Under the pieces are notes generated by a model that ran no database searches, was not told the origin of the DNA, and saw nothing but the letters and a program-made list of their open reading frames with translations. The position numbers were made by a program, and so were the translations under genes. From the NCBI GenBank assembly GCA_964569055.1, contig CAZMSZ010000056.1, positions 1 to 26,980 on the forward strand: DNA of 26,980 nt. Reading direction: 5' to 3'. Below are positions 7,019 to 14,937 of this stretch, one piece after another; position 1 is the stretch's first letter, and each line of letters begins with the position of its first letter. Origin of the DNA: JAWLGW01 sp964569055. Its GTDB lineage: Bacteria; Planctomycetota; J058.

Positions 7019-8996
7019 TCGCGCTCGCCGCCCGGGTCGGCTCGAGCTCGGGGCGCTCGCGCTGATCCTGCTCGCGGCCGCGCTGTTGCGCGGGCTCCAC
7101 CCCGGGGCCGACCTCCCCTGGGAGGTCGAGCGGACCAACGCCCCCTTCCTCGACGCCTACTGGTATCTCGAGGCCGGCGCCGGTCCGGCCGACGGGTCGC
7201 TCCCCGGGCCGGCCGAGCGCGCCCGGGCCTACGAGGTGCCGGTCTGGACCTCGCTCGTGCGCGTGTGGCTGACGCTGCTCGGGCCCTCGCACGCCGCGGC
7301 CGCGCTCCTGGCCGCCACCCTGGGGGTCGTCTCGGTCGCCCTGCTGTGGCGGATCTTGCGCGTCGGGCTCGGCGCCGGCCCGGCCCTCGCTGGCGCCGCC
7401 GCGCTCGCGCTCCTCTACCCGAGCGCCGCGCTCGACCGCACGCCGCTCATCTACGGCCCGACCACGCTGGTCCTCCTGCTGGCGGCCGCGCTGTGGCTGC
7501 GCGGAGGCGCCACCACGGGCTGGCGCCGCGCCGCGCACGAGCTCGCCGGCTGGGCCCTGGTGGCCGCCGCCGTCGTGGCGGTGCGTCCTCCCGCGGCGGC
7601 GCTCGCGGGCGGGCTCCTCCTGGCCAGCGCCGGTCGGCTGCGCGGGCGGGCCCGGGCGCTCGCCGGGGCGTGCGCCGCGCTCGCGGTGGCGGCCGGTCTG
7701 GGCCTGGCGAGCTTCCCCCCGCTCCGCGAAGCGCTGCTCGAGGCGCTGCGGGCGCACCCGGGTCTCGGCGCGCGCACGGCCGACCGGCTGCAGCGCTACC
7801 TCGCGGGCAGCCCCGACCTCGGCGACCTCACGGTCCGGCTGCTCGCCTGGGGCGCCGAGCCCGGCGGACCGCTCGAGGGCCGCGAAGGGCTGCGGCGGTG
7901 GGGCTCGGGCTTTGCGGCCCTCGCGCCCGTGACCCTGGCGGTGGCGGGGCTGGGCGCGGCGGCCGCCCTCAGCCAGCTCCGCCGCCTCCCCCCCGCGGCC
8001 CGCGACACCACGCTGCTGTTCGTCGGCTGGGGGGCGACGTTCCTGCTGGGCGCCGCCCTGGTGAGCTACCGGCCGCTCCGCTACTTCTCCCTGCTCGGGC
8101 CGCCCGTGGCCGCGTGCGCGGCCCTGGCCGTGGCCTGGGCCGCCGGACGCTGGCGCCCTGCCGAGGCGACCACCGATCGTCCGCTGACCCGCTTCGTCCG
8201 CGCGCCGGCGACGCTCGCCGCCGCGCTCGCGGGCGGCGCGTTCGCGTGGACGCACGCGGTGGCGGCCCTCACGGCCACCCCCACCGTCGAGCGGCTGCTC
8301 GCGGCAGGCCTCGAGGGCGCCCTCCTCGGCGCGTTCCTCCGCCTGGGCTGGTGCGCCCTCCCCGCCTGGCAGCCGTCCCCCCCTCGCGCCGCCAGCCTCG
8401 CCTGGGCCCTGGCGCTCGCGGCCTGCGCGCCGAGCGGGTGGGTCGCGACGACGCGGCTCCACGCCTCCCCGAGCTGGCGCGCGCGCGACGCGGGGCGCGC
8501 CCTCTGGGCGGCGGTCGCGGCCGAGGCGCGGGTCGTGGGCCCCTACGCCTCGCTGCTGTGCCTCGGGAGCGGGCGTCCACGCTGGCAGGGCTGGTGGATC
8601 GACACGCGCCCGGGAGCGCTCGCCCACACCTTGGAGCGCCTGCGCGCGCTCGGGCTCACGCACCTCGCGCTCGACCCCGAGCAGGAGCAGGCGGCCGGCC
8701 TCACCCGTCGGTTCGCCGAGGCCGGGGCCGCTCCGACGCTGGTCGCCGTCTTGCCGCTGGGTCACGCCTCGGCCGGGCCCAAGTCGCCGCCCCTCGTCCT
8801 GGTCTACCGGTTGGCCTGGGCCGAGCAGGCGGGCTACTCGCTCTCACCCTTCGAGCAGCGCCGGGCCGGGGATCGGCACGGGGCCGCGCTTTCGCCCGAA
8901 GCGGACCCGCTCCTTCGGGAGGCCCGAGTCCTGGCGCTCCGCTGGGAGGGCGCACCCGAGCGGGCCGCCGCGCTCACCGCGCTCGGCCCCCCCTGA
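7005..8996 (+). CDS. Multi-span membrane protein, GT39-like (GT-C fold) glycosyltransferase
   Basis: This 663-residue protein begins at a GTG 14 bp before the upstream stop. A first membrane helix (LELGALALILLAAALLRGLHPG) is followed by an external loop with NAPFLDAYWYLEAG, where an Asp occupies the place of the catalytic acid in ArnT/PMT-like GT-C enzymes. About ten more hydrophobic segments follow up to residue about 490. The last 150 residues are soluble, with ARDAGRALWAAVAAEARVV and LRALGLTHLALDPEQEQ, resembling the periplasmic C-terminal domain of GT39-like proteins. It probably uses a polyprenyl-linked sugar to modify a glycan, lipid or protein outside the membrane. The family match is by topology and one motif, so substrate and even catalysis are unproven. 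Confidence 0.78.
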   Translation: MARGDRARRPGRLELGALALILLAAALLRGLHPGADLPWEVERTNAPFLDAYWYLEAGAGPADGSLPGPAERARAYEVPVWTSLVRVWLTLLGPSHAAAALLAATLGVVSVALLWRILRVGLGAGPALAGAAALALLYPSAALDRTPLIYGPTTLVLLLAAALWLRGGATTGWRRAAHELAGWALVAAAVVAVRPPAAALAGGLLLASAGRLRGRARALAGACAALAVAAGLGLASFPPLREALLEALRAHPGLGARTADRLQRYLAGSPDLGDLTVRLLAWGAEPGGPLEGREGLRRWGSGFAALAPVTLAVAGLGAAAALSQLRRLPPAARDTTLLFVGWGATFLLGAALVSYRPLRYFSLLGPPVAACAALAVAWAAGRWRPAEATTDRPLTRFVRAPATLAAALAGGAFAWTHAVAALTATPTVERLLAAGLEGALLGAFLRLGWCALPAWQPSPPRAASLAWALALAACAPSGWVATTRLHASPSWRARDAGRALWAAVAAEARVVGPYASLLCLGSGRPRWQGWWIDTRPGALAHTLERLRALGLTHLALDPEQEQAAGLTRRFAEAGAAPTLVAVLPLGHASAGPKSPPLVLVYRLAWAEQAGYSLSPFEQRRAGDRHGAALSPEADPLLREARVLALRWEGAPERAAALTALGPP

Positions 8997-9009
8997 GGCC
9001 CGAGCGCGC

Positions 9010-9039
9010 TTGACGGAGTGCCTCCGGCTTGGCTATAAA
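9010..9039 (+). promoter_or_regulatory. Sigma-70-type promoter upstream of pilin 1
   Basis: TTGACG (9010-9015) and TATAAA (9034-9039) are 18 bp apart. This is the best -35/-10 pair seen in the window. Transcription would start near 9046, giving a leader of about 177 nt before the pilin start. The leader (9046-9222) holds no gene but has a GGCGG/CCGCC hairpin near 9086-9103. Confidence 0.65.
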
Positions 9040-9143
9040 CCCCGTCCGCTCGAGTGACGATTTAGGGCAAGGGCACTGACCCAGGGCGGCAGGGCCACCG
9101 CCGCGACCCGACGATCCCAGCACCCCTTACGGCGAGGCGCTCA

Positions 9144-9159
9144 CGGCACGAGGTTTGTT
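9144..9159 (+). promoter_or_regulatory. Candidate sigma-54 promoter upstream of pilin 1
   Basis: CGGCACG (9144-9150), four bases, then TTGTT (9155-9159) resembles the -24/-12 consensus TGGCACG-N4-TTGCW. The -12 GC dinucleotide is GT here, which weakens the call. Sigma-54 control of major pilin genes through PilS/PilR is known in several Gram-negative groups. It would give a leader of about 52 nt. Confidence 0.3.
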
Positions 9160-9222
9160 GACTAGCGCGCCCAGGAGTTCCTCCCCATCACTTTCCGGAC
9201 GTCCGACCCAAAGGAGATCACC

Positions 9223-9723
9223 TTGAAGTTGACCAAGAAGGGCTTCACGCTCATCGAGCTCATGATCGTGATCGCGATCATCGCCATCATCGCGGCGATC
9301 GCGATTCCGAACCTGATCGAGGCCCGCAAGCACGGCAACGAGGCCGCCGCCATCGGCGCCCTCAAGACCCTCGGCACCGCTCAGACCCTGTTCCGTGAGG
9401 CCGACAAGGACGGCGACGTCACGCTCGACTACGGCACCCTCGGGGACCTGGCGAGCGCCAACCTGATCGACGAGGTGCTCGGCAGCGGCACCAAGCAGGG
9501 CTACCTCTTCGAGGCCGTGAACGGTAGCACCAACAACACCGCCAACGACCCCTCGGGTGAGTTCACCTGGATGGCGAACGCCGACCCGGCCGCACCCGGC
9601 ACCACCGGCGACCGCTACTTCGCGACCAACCAGACCGGGGTGATCTACTACACCACCAACGCCCCGATCACCGTGACGGCCAACACCGACTTCGACATCA
9701 CCGCGCCGCCCGTCGGCAAGTAG
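9223..9723 (+). CDS. Type IV pilin-like / pseudopilin protein 1
   Basis: The product is 166 residues. It has a short basic leader MKLTKKG cleaved before Phe (F+1, E+5: FTLIELM), then the hydrophobic assembly helix IVIAIIAIIAAIAIPNL. The head domain (about residues 30-166) includes FREADKDGDV, an acidic motif that may bind calcium, then DYGTLGDLASANLI and GDRYFATNQTGVIYYTT. No cysteine is seen. Such proteins are cut and N-methylated by prepilin peptidase and assemble into type IV pili or type II secretion pseudopili. The start is TTG at 9223, supported by AAGGAG 6 nt upstream and by the position of the leader. No assembly ATPase or platform gene is in the window. Confidence 0.93.
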   Translation: MKLTKKGFTLIELMIVIAIIAIIAAIAIPNLIEARKHGNEAAAIGALKTLGTAQTLFREADKDGDVTLDYGTLGDLASANLIDEVLGSGTKQGYLFEAVNGSTNNTANDPSGEFTWMANADPAAPGTTGDRYFATNQTGVIYYTTNAPITVTANTDFDITAPPVGK

Positions 9724-9752
9724 TCGCGATCGACTCCAAGCTCGTTATCTTG

Positions 9753-9789
9753 GCAGCGGCGGCCGGATCGGCCGCCGCTGCTCTCGTGT
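9753..9789 (+). terminator. Strong hairpin after pilin 1
   Basis: A perfect 13-bp stem (9753-9765 with 9769-9781) closes a GAT loop. It is 30 nt past the pilin stop and is followed by TCTCGTGT, a poor T-tract. It may terminate or only attenuate transcription into the dehydrogenase pair. Confidence 0.7.
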
Positions 9790-9804
9790 GGAGGTCCCGC
9801 TCGC

Positions 9805-10851
9805 ATGCTCCAGCCTCTCCTGATCCGCCCCGGCGCGCTCGAGCTCCAAGAGCCGCCCGACCCCGAGCCCGCGCCCGGCGAGCTGGTCGTGCGGGTCGAG
9901 CTGGCGCTGACCTGCGGGACCGACCTCAAGACCTACCGCCGCGGCCACCCCAAGTTCCCCTGCCCGACGCCGCTCGGCCACGAGTTCACCGGGGTGGTGG
10001 CGCGCGTCGGCTCCGGGGTCACCCGGTTCGCCGAGGGTGACGCGGTGCTGGCCGTGCCGTCGGCGCCGTGCGGCGAGTGCGCGCCCTGCCGCCGGGGCCT
10101 GGAGAACCTGTGCGAGGGGATCACGCCCGCGCGCATGGCGTGGGGCGCCTTCGCCGAGCTGGTGCGGGTCCCCGCGCCCGTGGTGCGGCGCAACGTGTTC
10201 CGCCGCCCTGCCGGGCTCGACCTCCGGCGCGCGGCGCTGCTCGAGCCGCTGTCGTGCGTGGTGAACGGGGTCGCGCGCCTCGACCTCGCCGGGCGCGAGA
10301 CGGTGCTCGTGATGGGGATCGGCCCGATCGGGCTCCTGTTCGTGGCCGCCCTCAAGCTGCGCGGCGTGCCGCGGGTGATCGCCCTGGGCAAGGGGGCCGA
10401 GCGCCTCGCGGCCGCGCGGCGCCTCGGCGCCGACGTGGTCCTCGACCTCGCCGAGCACCCGAGCCCCCGCGCCGCCCTCCTCGAGGTCGCGCCCGAGGGC
10501 GCCTGCGCGGTGGTGGAGTGCGTGGGACGACCCGAGGCCTGGCGCCAGGCCGTCGACTGCGCCCGCAAGGGCGGCGAGGTGCTGTTCTACGGCGGGTGCC
10601 CGGCCGGGACCGAGGTCGCGCTCGACACGCGCCGCGTCCACTACGAGGCCCTCACGCTCAAGGGCGCGTTCCACTTCACCCCGAGCGACGTGCGGATCGC
10701 CCTCGACATGATCCTGCGCGGCGCCCTCCCGCTCGAGGTGCTCGTCACGGGCGAGCGCCCGCTCGAGCGCCTCGAGGAGGCGTTCGGCGAGCTGATCGCC
10801 GGCCGCGGGATCAAGCTCGCGATCACCCCGCCGGCCGGAGGGCGCTCGTGA
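9805..10851 (+). CDS. Zinc-dependent medium-chain dehydrogenase 1
   Basis: This 348-residue MDR protein resembles the threonine/sorbitol dehydrogenase branch. The catalytic zinc ligands are Cys37 (TCGTD), His59/Glu60 (GHEF) and probably Glu147 (EPL). The structural zinc site is Cys89, 92, 95 and 103 (PCGECAPCRRGLENLC). The NAD(P)-binding motif is GIGPIG at 171-176. It should oxidise a secondary alcohol, probably a polyol, amino alcohol or sugar, to a ketone. The substrate is not readable. It begins 23 nt after the pilin terminator hairpin, with GGAGG upstream of its ATG. Its stop overlaps the next start (GTGA), so the two dehydrogenases are probably made in step. Confidence 0.92.
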   Translation: MLQPLLIRPGALELQEPPDPEPAPGELVVRVELALTCGTDLKTYRRGHPKFPCPTPLGHEFTGVVARVGSGVTRFAEGDAVLAVPSAPCGECAPCRRGLENLCEGITPARMAWGAFAELVRVPAPVVRRNVFRRPAGLDLRRAALLEPLSCVVNGVARLDLAGRETVLVMGIGPIGLLFVAALKLRGVPRVIALGKGAERLAAARRLGADVVLDLAEHPSPRAALLEVAPEGACAVVECVGRPEAWRQAVDCARKGGEVLFYGGCPAGTEVALDTRRVHYEALTLKGAFHFTPSDVRIALDMILRGALPLEVLVTGERPLERLEEAFGELIAGRGIKLAITPPAGGRS

Positions 10852-11885
10852 AGGTCGCCCGCACGCTGTCCTTCGCCGAGACCCGGGTCGAGGAGGCGCC
10901 GCGCCCGGGCCTCCAACCGGGCGACGCGCTGGTCCGGGTCGAGGCCTGCGGGCTGTGCGGCAGCGACGCCACGCCCTGGTACGTGGACAAGAAGGCGCCG
11001 ACGGTGCTCGGGCACGAGCCCGCCGGGGTCGTGGTCGAGGTCGGGCCGGGCTGCCCGCTGGCGGTCGGCCAGCGCGTGTTCATGCACCACCACGTCTCGT
11101 GCGGCGAGTGCCACTACTGCCGGCGCGGGTTCGAGACCTCCTGCGCGCTGTTCAAGCGGACCCGGCTCGACCCGGGCGGCTTCGCCGAGCTGGTCCGCGT
11201 GCCCGCCGAGAACGTGGCGCGCGACACGCTGGTGCTCCCCGAAGCGGTGAGCTTCGAGCAGGCGACGTTCGTCGAGCCCCTCGCGTGCAGCATCCGCGCC
11301 GTGCAGAAGCTGCGGCTGCGCCCGGGCGAGGAGCACGTGCTCCTGATCGGCCTCGGCGCGATGGGCCTCATGAACGCGCGGCTCGCCAAACACTTCGGCG
11401 CGCGCTCGGTGCTCGCGACCGAGCTCTCGGCCTCGCGCGCCCAGCGGGCCGGCGCCTGGGGCGTGGACCGCGTGTTCGACCCGCGCCAGCCCGACTTCGG
11501 CGAGCAGCTCCTCGCGGCGACCGACGGGCGCGGGCCCGATCACGTGATCGTCGGTCCGTCCTCCGCGGCGGCGATCCAGCAGGCCGCCGAGCTGGTGGCC
11601 CCAGGCGGCACCGTTTGCCTGTTCTCCCCGGTCGCCCCCGATCGGGAGATCCCGCTGCCGCTGCATCGGTTCTACTTCGGCGAGGTCACGCTGGTCTCGA
11701 GCTACTCGTGCGCCGCCAAGGAGACCCGCCTCGCGCTCGAGTTGATCGCGGACGGCGTCGTCCCGGTGGAGGAGCTCATCTCCCACCGCCTCTCCCTGAG
11801 CAGGGTAGGCGAGGGAATCCGGCGCACGGCGGAGGCCGGCGACGACTGGCTGCGCGCGGTGGTGCTGCCCCACGTCACCGAGTGA
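10848..11885 (+). CDS. Zinc-dependent medium-chain dehydrogenase 2
   Basis: This 345-residue MDR protein starts at a GTG that overlaps the previous stop; GGAGG lies just upstream. Ligands are intact: catalytic Cys37 (LCGSD), His56/Glu57 (GHEP) and Glu143 (EPL); structural Cys85, 88, 91 and 99 (SCGECHYCRRGFETSC); nucleotide motif GLGAMG at 168-173. The His-rich HHHVSCGEC and PGGFAELV segments also occur in sorbitol- and alcohol-dehydrogenase-like enzymes. It is clearly related to its neighbour but diverged. It could act on the product of the first enzyme or form a mixed oligomer; both are inference. No transporter or kinase nearby reveals a pathway. Confidence 0.92.
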   Translation: MKVARTLSFAETRVEEAPRPGLQPGDALVRVEACGLCGSDATPWYVDKKAPTVLGHEPAGVVVEVGPGCPLAVGQRVFMHHHVSCGECHYCRRGFETSCALFKRTRLDPGGFAELVRVPAENVARDTLVLPEAVSFEQATFVEPLACSIRAVQKLRLRPGEEHVLLIGLGAMGLMNARLAKHFGARSVLATELSASRAQRAGAWGVDRVFDPRQPDFGEQLLAATDGRGPDHVIVGPSSAAAIQQAAELVAPGGTVCLFSPVAPDREIPLPLHRFYFGEVTLVSSYSCAAKETRLALELIADGVVPVEELISHRLSLSRVGEGIRRTAEAGDDWLRAVVLPHVTE

Positions 11886-11932
11886 CGCTCCAGGGCACCC
11901 CCCGCCTAGGTAGCGGGAGGTATCGCAACGGC

Positions 11933-11960
11933 TTGCGCTCGGCGCTCGTTTTGCTCAAAT
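11933..11960 (+). promoter_or_regulatory. Possible promoter of pilin 2
   Basis: TTGCGC (11933-11938) and TCAAAT (11955-11960) are 16 bp apart and end 17 bp before the pilin 2 ATG. Each hexamer is a partial match. A short CCCGC/GCGGG hairpin (11901-11917) lies between it and the dehydrogenase stop and could separate the transcripts. Confidence 0.35.
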
Positions 11961-11977
11961 CCGCTCGCGGAGGGCTG

Positions 11978-12463
11978 ATGCGGCACAGCGCGGCGTTCAC
12001 CATGATCGAGCTCATGATCGTGATCGCGATCATCGCCATCATCGCGGCGATCGCGATCCCAGGCCTGCTCTCGGCGCGCAAGGCCGCCAACGAGACGGCG
12101 GCGATCGGGGCGCTCAAGACCATCCACAGCGCGCAGGCCTTGTTCCGCGACGGCGACAAGGACGGCGACGGCGCGGACTACGGCACGCTCACCGAGCTCA
12201 CCAGCGCGGGGTATCTCCTCGACCCAGCGCTGGCCGACGGCAACAAGCAGGGCTATCGCTTCGAGACGGGGTCGTGCACCGACGCCGGCGGGAAGGGGGC
12301 GGCGCTCTACATCATCGCCAACCCCATGGCCGCCGGCAGCTCGGGCGACCGCTCGTTCTGCACCGGGACGAGCGGCGTGATCTACTTCACCTCGACCCCG
12401 ATCGCCGGCGCGCCGCTGACCACCACGGGCAAGCTGCCGGCCGGCGTGCTCCCGCTCCGCTAG
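11978..12463 (+). CDS. Type IV pilin-like / pseudopilin protein 2
   Basis: The product is 161 residues. The N-terminus MRHSAAFTMIELMIVIAIIA is a class III signal with E+5 after Phe, but the residue before the cut is Ala, not the usual Gly. The assembly helix IVIAIIAIIAAIAIPGL matches that of pilin 1. The head contains FRDGDKDGDGADYGTLTEL, GYRFETGSC, ALYIIANPM and GDRSFCTGTSGVIYFTS, with two cysteines that could form a disulfide. Pilin 1 has none. The ATG has GGAGGG upstream. Similar size and head motifs suggest that this and pilin 1 are paralogues and minor/major subunits of one pilus or pseudopilus. The next gene begins 2 nt after its stop. Confidence 0.9.
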   Translation: MRHSAAFTMIELMIVIAIIAIIAAIAIPGLLSARKAANETAAIGALKTIHSAQALFRDGDKDGDGADYGTLTELTSAGYLLDPALADGNKQGYRFETGSCTDAGGKGAALYIIANPMAAGSSGDRSFCTGTSGVIYFTSTPIAGAPLTTTGKLPAGVLPLR

Positions 12464-12465
12464 CC

Positions 12466-13023
12466 GTGGCGCGCGCCCTGGTCCTGCTCGCGGACGGGTT
12501 CGAGGAGGTCGAGGCGGTCACGCCCATCGACGTCCTCCGCCGGGCCGGGGTCGAGGTCACCGTGTGCGGCGTCTCGGGGCGGCGGGTCACGGGCGCGCAC
12601 GGGATCGTGCTCGAAGCCGACGCGACCCTCGACGAGACCTCCTCCCTCGACGGCGTCGACCTGATCTTCCTCCCCGGCGGCATGCCGGGCGCCAAGCACC
12701 TCGGCGAGAGCGCGGCCGTCCGCGAGCTCGTCGCGCGCCATCACGCCGCCGGCGGGCGTGTGGCGGCGATCTGCGCGGCGCCCGCCGTGGCGCTCCCGGC
12801 CACCGGCGTCCTCGCGGGCCGGCGTGTGACCTGCTACCCCGGCTTCGAGCGCCAGCTCCCGCCCGACGCGACCCACGCCACCGAGCGGGTGGTGATCGAC
12901 GGCCCGCTGGTCACGAGCCGCGGCCCAGGCACCGCGCTCGAAGCCTCCCTGGCGCTGGTCGAGCTGCTGGTCTCGCCCGAGGAGGCCGTCCGTCTCCGCG
13001 CCGGCATGCTCGTCGGTCCGTGA
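12466..13023 (+). CDS. DJ-1/YajL-family protein
   Basis: This 185-residue protein belongs to the DJ-1/PfpI superfamily. Visible marks are the N-terminal LLADGFEEVEAVTPIDVLRRAG (the family Glu is in EEVEA), IFLPGGMPGAKHL, the nucleophile elbow AICAAPAV with reactive Cys103, and TSRGPGTALEASLALVELL. The overall pattern matches Escherichia coli YajL and human DJ-1, reported to act as redox-responsive chaperones or glyoxalase/deglycase-like enzymes. The start is a GTG 2 nt after the pilin 2 stop. It has no own ribosome-binding site apart from sequence inside the pilin gene, so translation may depend on it. Its 3' end converges with the GGDEF gene, leaving 16 nt. Confidence 0.93.
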   Translation: MARALVLLADGFEEVEAVTPIDVLRRAGVEVTVCGVSGRRVTGAHGIVLEADATLDETSSLDGVDLIFLPGGMPGAKHLGESAAVRELVARHHAAGGRVAAICAAPAVALPATGVLAGRRVTCYPGFERQLPPDATHATERVVIDGPLVTSRGPGTALEASLALVELLVSPEEAVRLRAGMLVGP

Positions 13024-13039
13024 TCTCCGCCGACGGCCT

Positions 13040-14767
13040 CTACTGCTCGAGCCGCAGGCGCGCGCGCAGCCGCGCGTTCTCGACCGCCAGCCCGATGTGG
13101 CGCGCGAGGGCCGCGAAGAACGGGAGCGAACCCTCCCGGACCTCCTGCGCGCCCTTGCGGGCGTCTACGTAGAGCACGCCGATCCGCCCCGCGTCGCTCT
13201 GGAGCGGCGAGCAGAGCACGGTCCGCAGGCCGAGCTCGCGCATGGACTCGGAGCTCGGGCCCGGGTCGTCGCTCGTCACCACGTAGACGGGCTCGCCGCT
13301 GCGGAGGACCCGCTCGGGGATCGACGCGCTGAACCGCTCGCGCAGCTGCAGCGGCTCGCGGTCGCGGCCGCGCGCGACCACGGTCGAGAGCGCGCCCTGC
13401 TCGTCCGTCAGCATGATCGCGCCGCGCTCCGCCTCGCTGGCCTCGATCGCCTTGTCCACCGCGAGCGTCAGCAGCTCGCGCACCTCGTGGGTCTTGCTGA
13501 TCGCGTCGAAGGTCTCGACCAGCAGGCTCACGTTGTTGTAGTCGCGCGCGAAGTGGCCGGTGATGATCCCGGCCAGCCGGTCCTCGCGCGGCGCCACGGC
13601 GCCGAGCTCGAGGGACCACTGCTCCGCGCGGTCGCGACCGAGCTCCTTGGCGCGATACAGCGCCTGGTCCGCCTTGCGCACCAGGTCCGCGGCGGTCGTG
13701 GCGTGCGCCGGGCACGACGCGGTCCCGAGCGACGCCGTCATGCGGACGCCGTCGCCGAAGGCGTGCTCGCGCACCGCCCCGCGGACCTTCTCGCACACCA
13801 CCAGCGCGCCGGCAGGATCGGTCTCCGGGAGCAGGACCGCCACCTCGTCCCCGCCGTAACGGAAGCACAGGTCGTCCTGCCGCACGACGGCCCGCAGCAG
13901 CTGCGCGACCTCGCGCAGCGCGCCGTCCCCCACGAGGTGCCCGCGCGTGTCGTTGACCGCCTTGAAGCCGTCGAGGTCGATCATGATCAGCGAGTACGGC
14001 ACGCGGCTCCCCTCGAACGCCCGGTGCGACTCGCGCAGCTGACGCTCGAAGTGCCCGCGCGTGAACAGGCGCGTGAGCGGGTCGGTGATCGCCTGCCGGT
14101 AGAGCCGCTCCTTGAGCAGCGCGGTCGTGGCGTGGTTGGCGAGGGTCAGGAACAGGTACAGGTCCTCCTCGCGGAACGTGTAGGTGTTCGCGTCGGAGTC
14201 GAGGTAGATGCAGCCGAGCAGCTCGTCGCGCGCGCGCTCGGCGAACCGGCGCCGCTCGGGCCCCTTCTCCTCCTCGCCCTCGCGGCGCGGGGGCTCGGCG
14301 AAGGCGCTCAGGGGCACGCACATGGCCGAGAGCAAGCCGAGGTTGCGCACGCTGGCGCTCAGCACGCCCGGCTGGCCGTCGGCGATGCTCGGCAAGAACA
14401 CGGGCGCGGCCGACTGACAGACCTGGTCGACGATCGAGCGCGGGTAGTCCGCGGCGCCCTCCAGCGTCCGCTTGCGATGGTCGCGCGCGAGGCGTACGTC
14501 GAGCCCGCCGTCGTCGTTGGTGAGGAACAGGATCCCCCGCCGAGCCCGCGTCAGCTCGATCGCCGCGTCCACGACCGACTCGAGCGCGGTCTCGAACTCG
14601 TTGCGCGCCGTGTTGAGCAAGCCGCTCGTCTCGCACAGCCGCCGCCAGCGGTCGAGCAGGTCGTTGGGCACCGCGGCGCGCGCGACGCCGCGGGCGGGCA
14701 GCCCCTCGCCGCCGGCCAGGATCCGGTCGAGGCGCGAGATCACCTGCTGGAGCTCGTCGTCCGGCAC
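13040..14767 (-). CDS. GAF-GGDEF-GAF protein, probable diguanylate cyclase
   Basis: The 575-residue product has a GAF domain (about 55-225, with ELTRARRGILFLTNDDGGL and LGCIYLDS), a GGDEF domain (about 230-390, with DPLTRLFTRGHFE and IDLDGFKAVNDTRGHLVGD) and a second GAF domain (about 410-570, with EASEAERGAIMLTDEQG and IGVLYVDARKG). The active-site loop is GGDEV (305-309), with Val for the usual Phe; the catalytic G-G-D-E is kept. The product-inhibition motif RxxD is intact (Arg296/Asp299). No membrane segment or EAL domain is seen, so it is likely a cytoplasmic c-di-GMP synthase under small-molecule control. The start is GTG at 14767 with AAGGAGG 5-6 nt upstream. It may link signalling to the pilin and polysaccharide genes, an inference from location only. 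Confidence 0.93.
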   Translation of the reverse strand: MPDDELQQVISRLDRILAGGEGLPARGVARAAVPNDLLDRWRRLCETSGLLNTARNEFETALESVVDAAIELTRARRGILFLTNDDGGLDVRLARDHRKRTLEGAADYPRSIVDQVCQSAAPVFLPSIADGQPGVLSASVRNLGLLSAMCVPLSAFAEPPRREGEEEKGPERRRFAERARDELLGCIYLDSDANTYTFREEDLYLFLTLANHATTALLKERLYRQAITDPLTRLFTRGHFERQLRESHRAFEGSRVPYSLIMIDLDGFKAVNDTRGHLVGDGALREVAQLLRAVVRQDDLCFRYGGDEVAVLLPETDPAGALVVCEKVRGAVREHAFGDGVRMTASLGTASCPAHATTAADLVRKADQALYRAKELGRDRAEQWSLELGAVAPREDRLAGIITGHFARDYNNVSLLVETFDAISKTHEVRELLTLAVDKAIEASEAERGAIMLTDEQGALSTVVARGRDREPLQLRERFSASIPERVLRSGEPVYVVTSDDPGPSSESMRELGLRTVLCSPLQSDAGRIGVLYVDARKGAQEVREGSLPFFAALARHIGLAVENARLRARLRLEQ

Positions 14768-14937
14768 GGGCCCCTCCTTCGTAGGGGTCGCCAGGATAAC
14801 CGAGCGCGGGCAGGCCCCGCCCGGCGGAGGGGACCGCTGCGGGTTCCGCGGGCCGGGCTCGCCTGCTGTAATCGCGGGGTGACCGGCGAGGCCGGTGAGG
14901 ACCCGGGCCAGGCGCGCTGCCGCGCCGGGAGCCGCAG

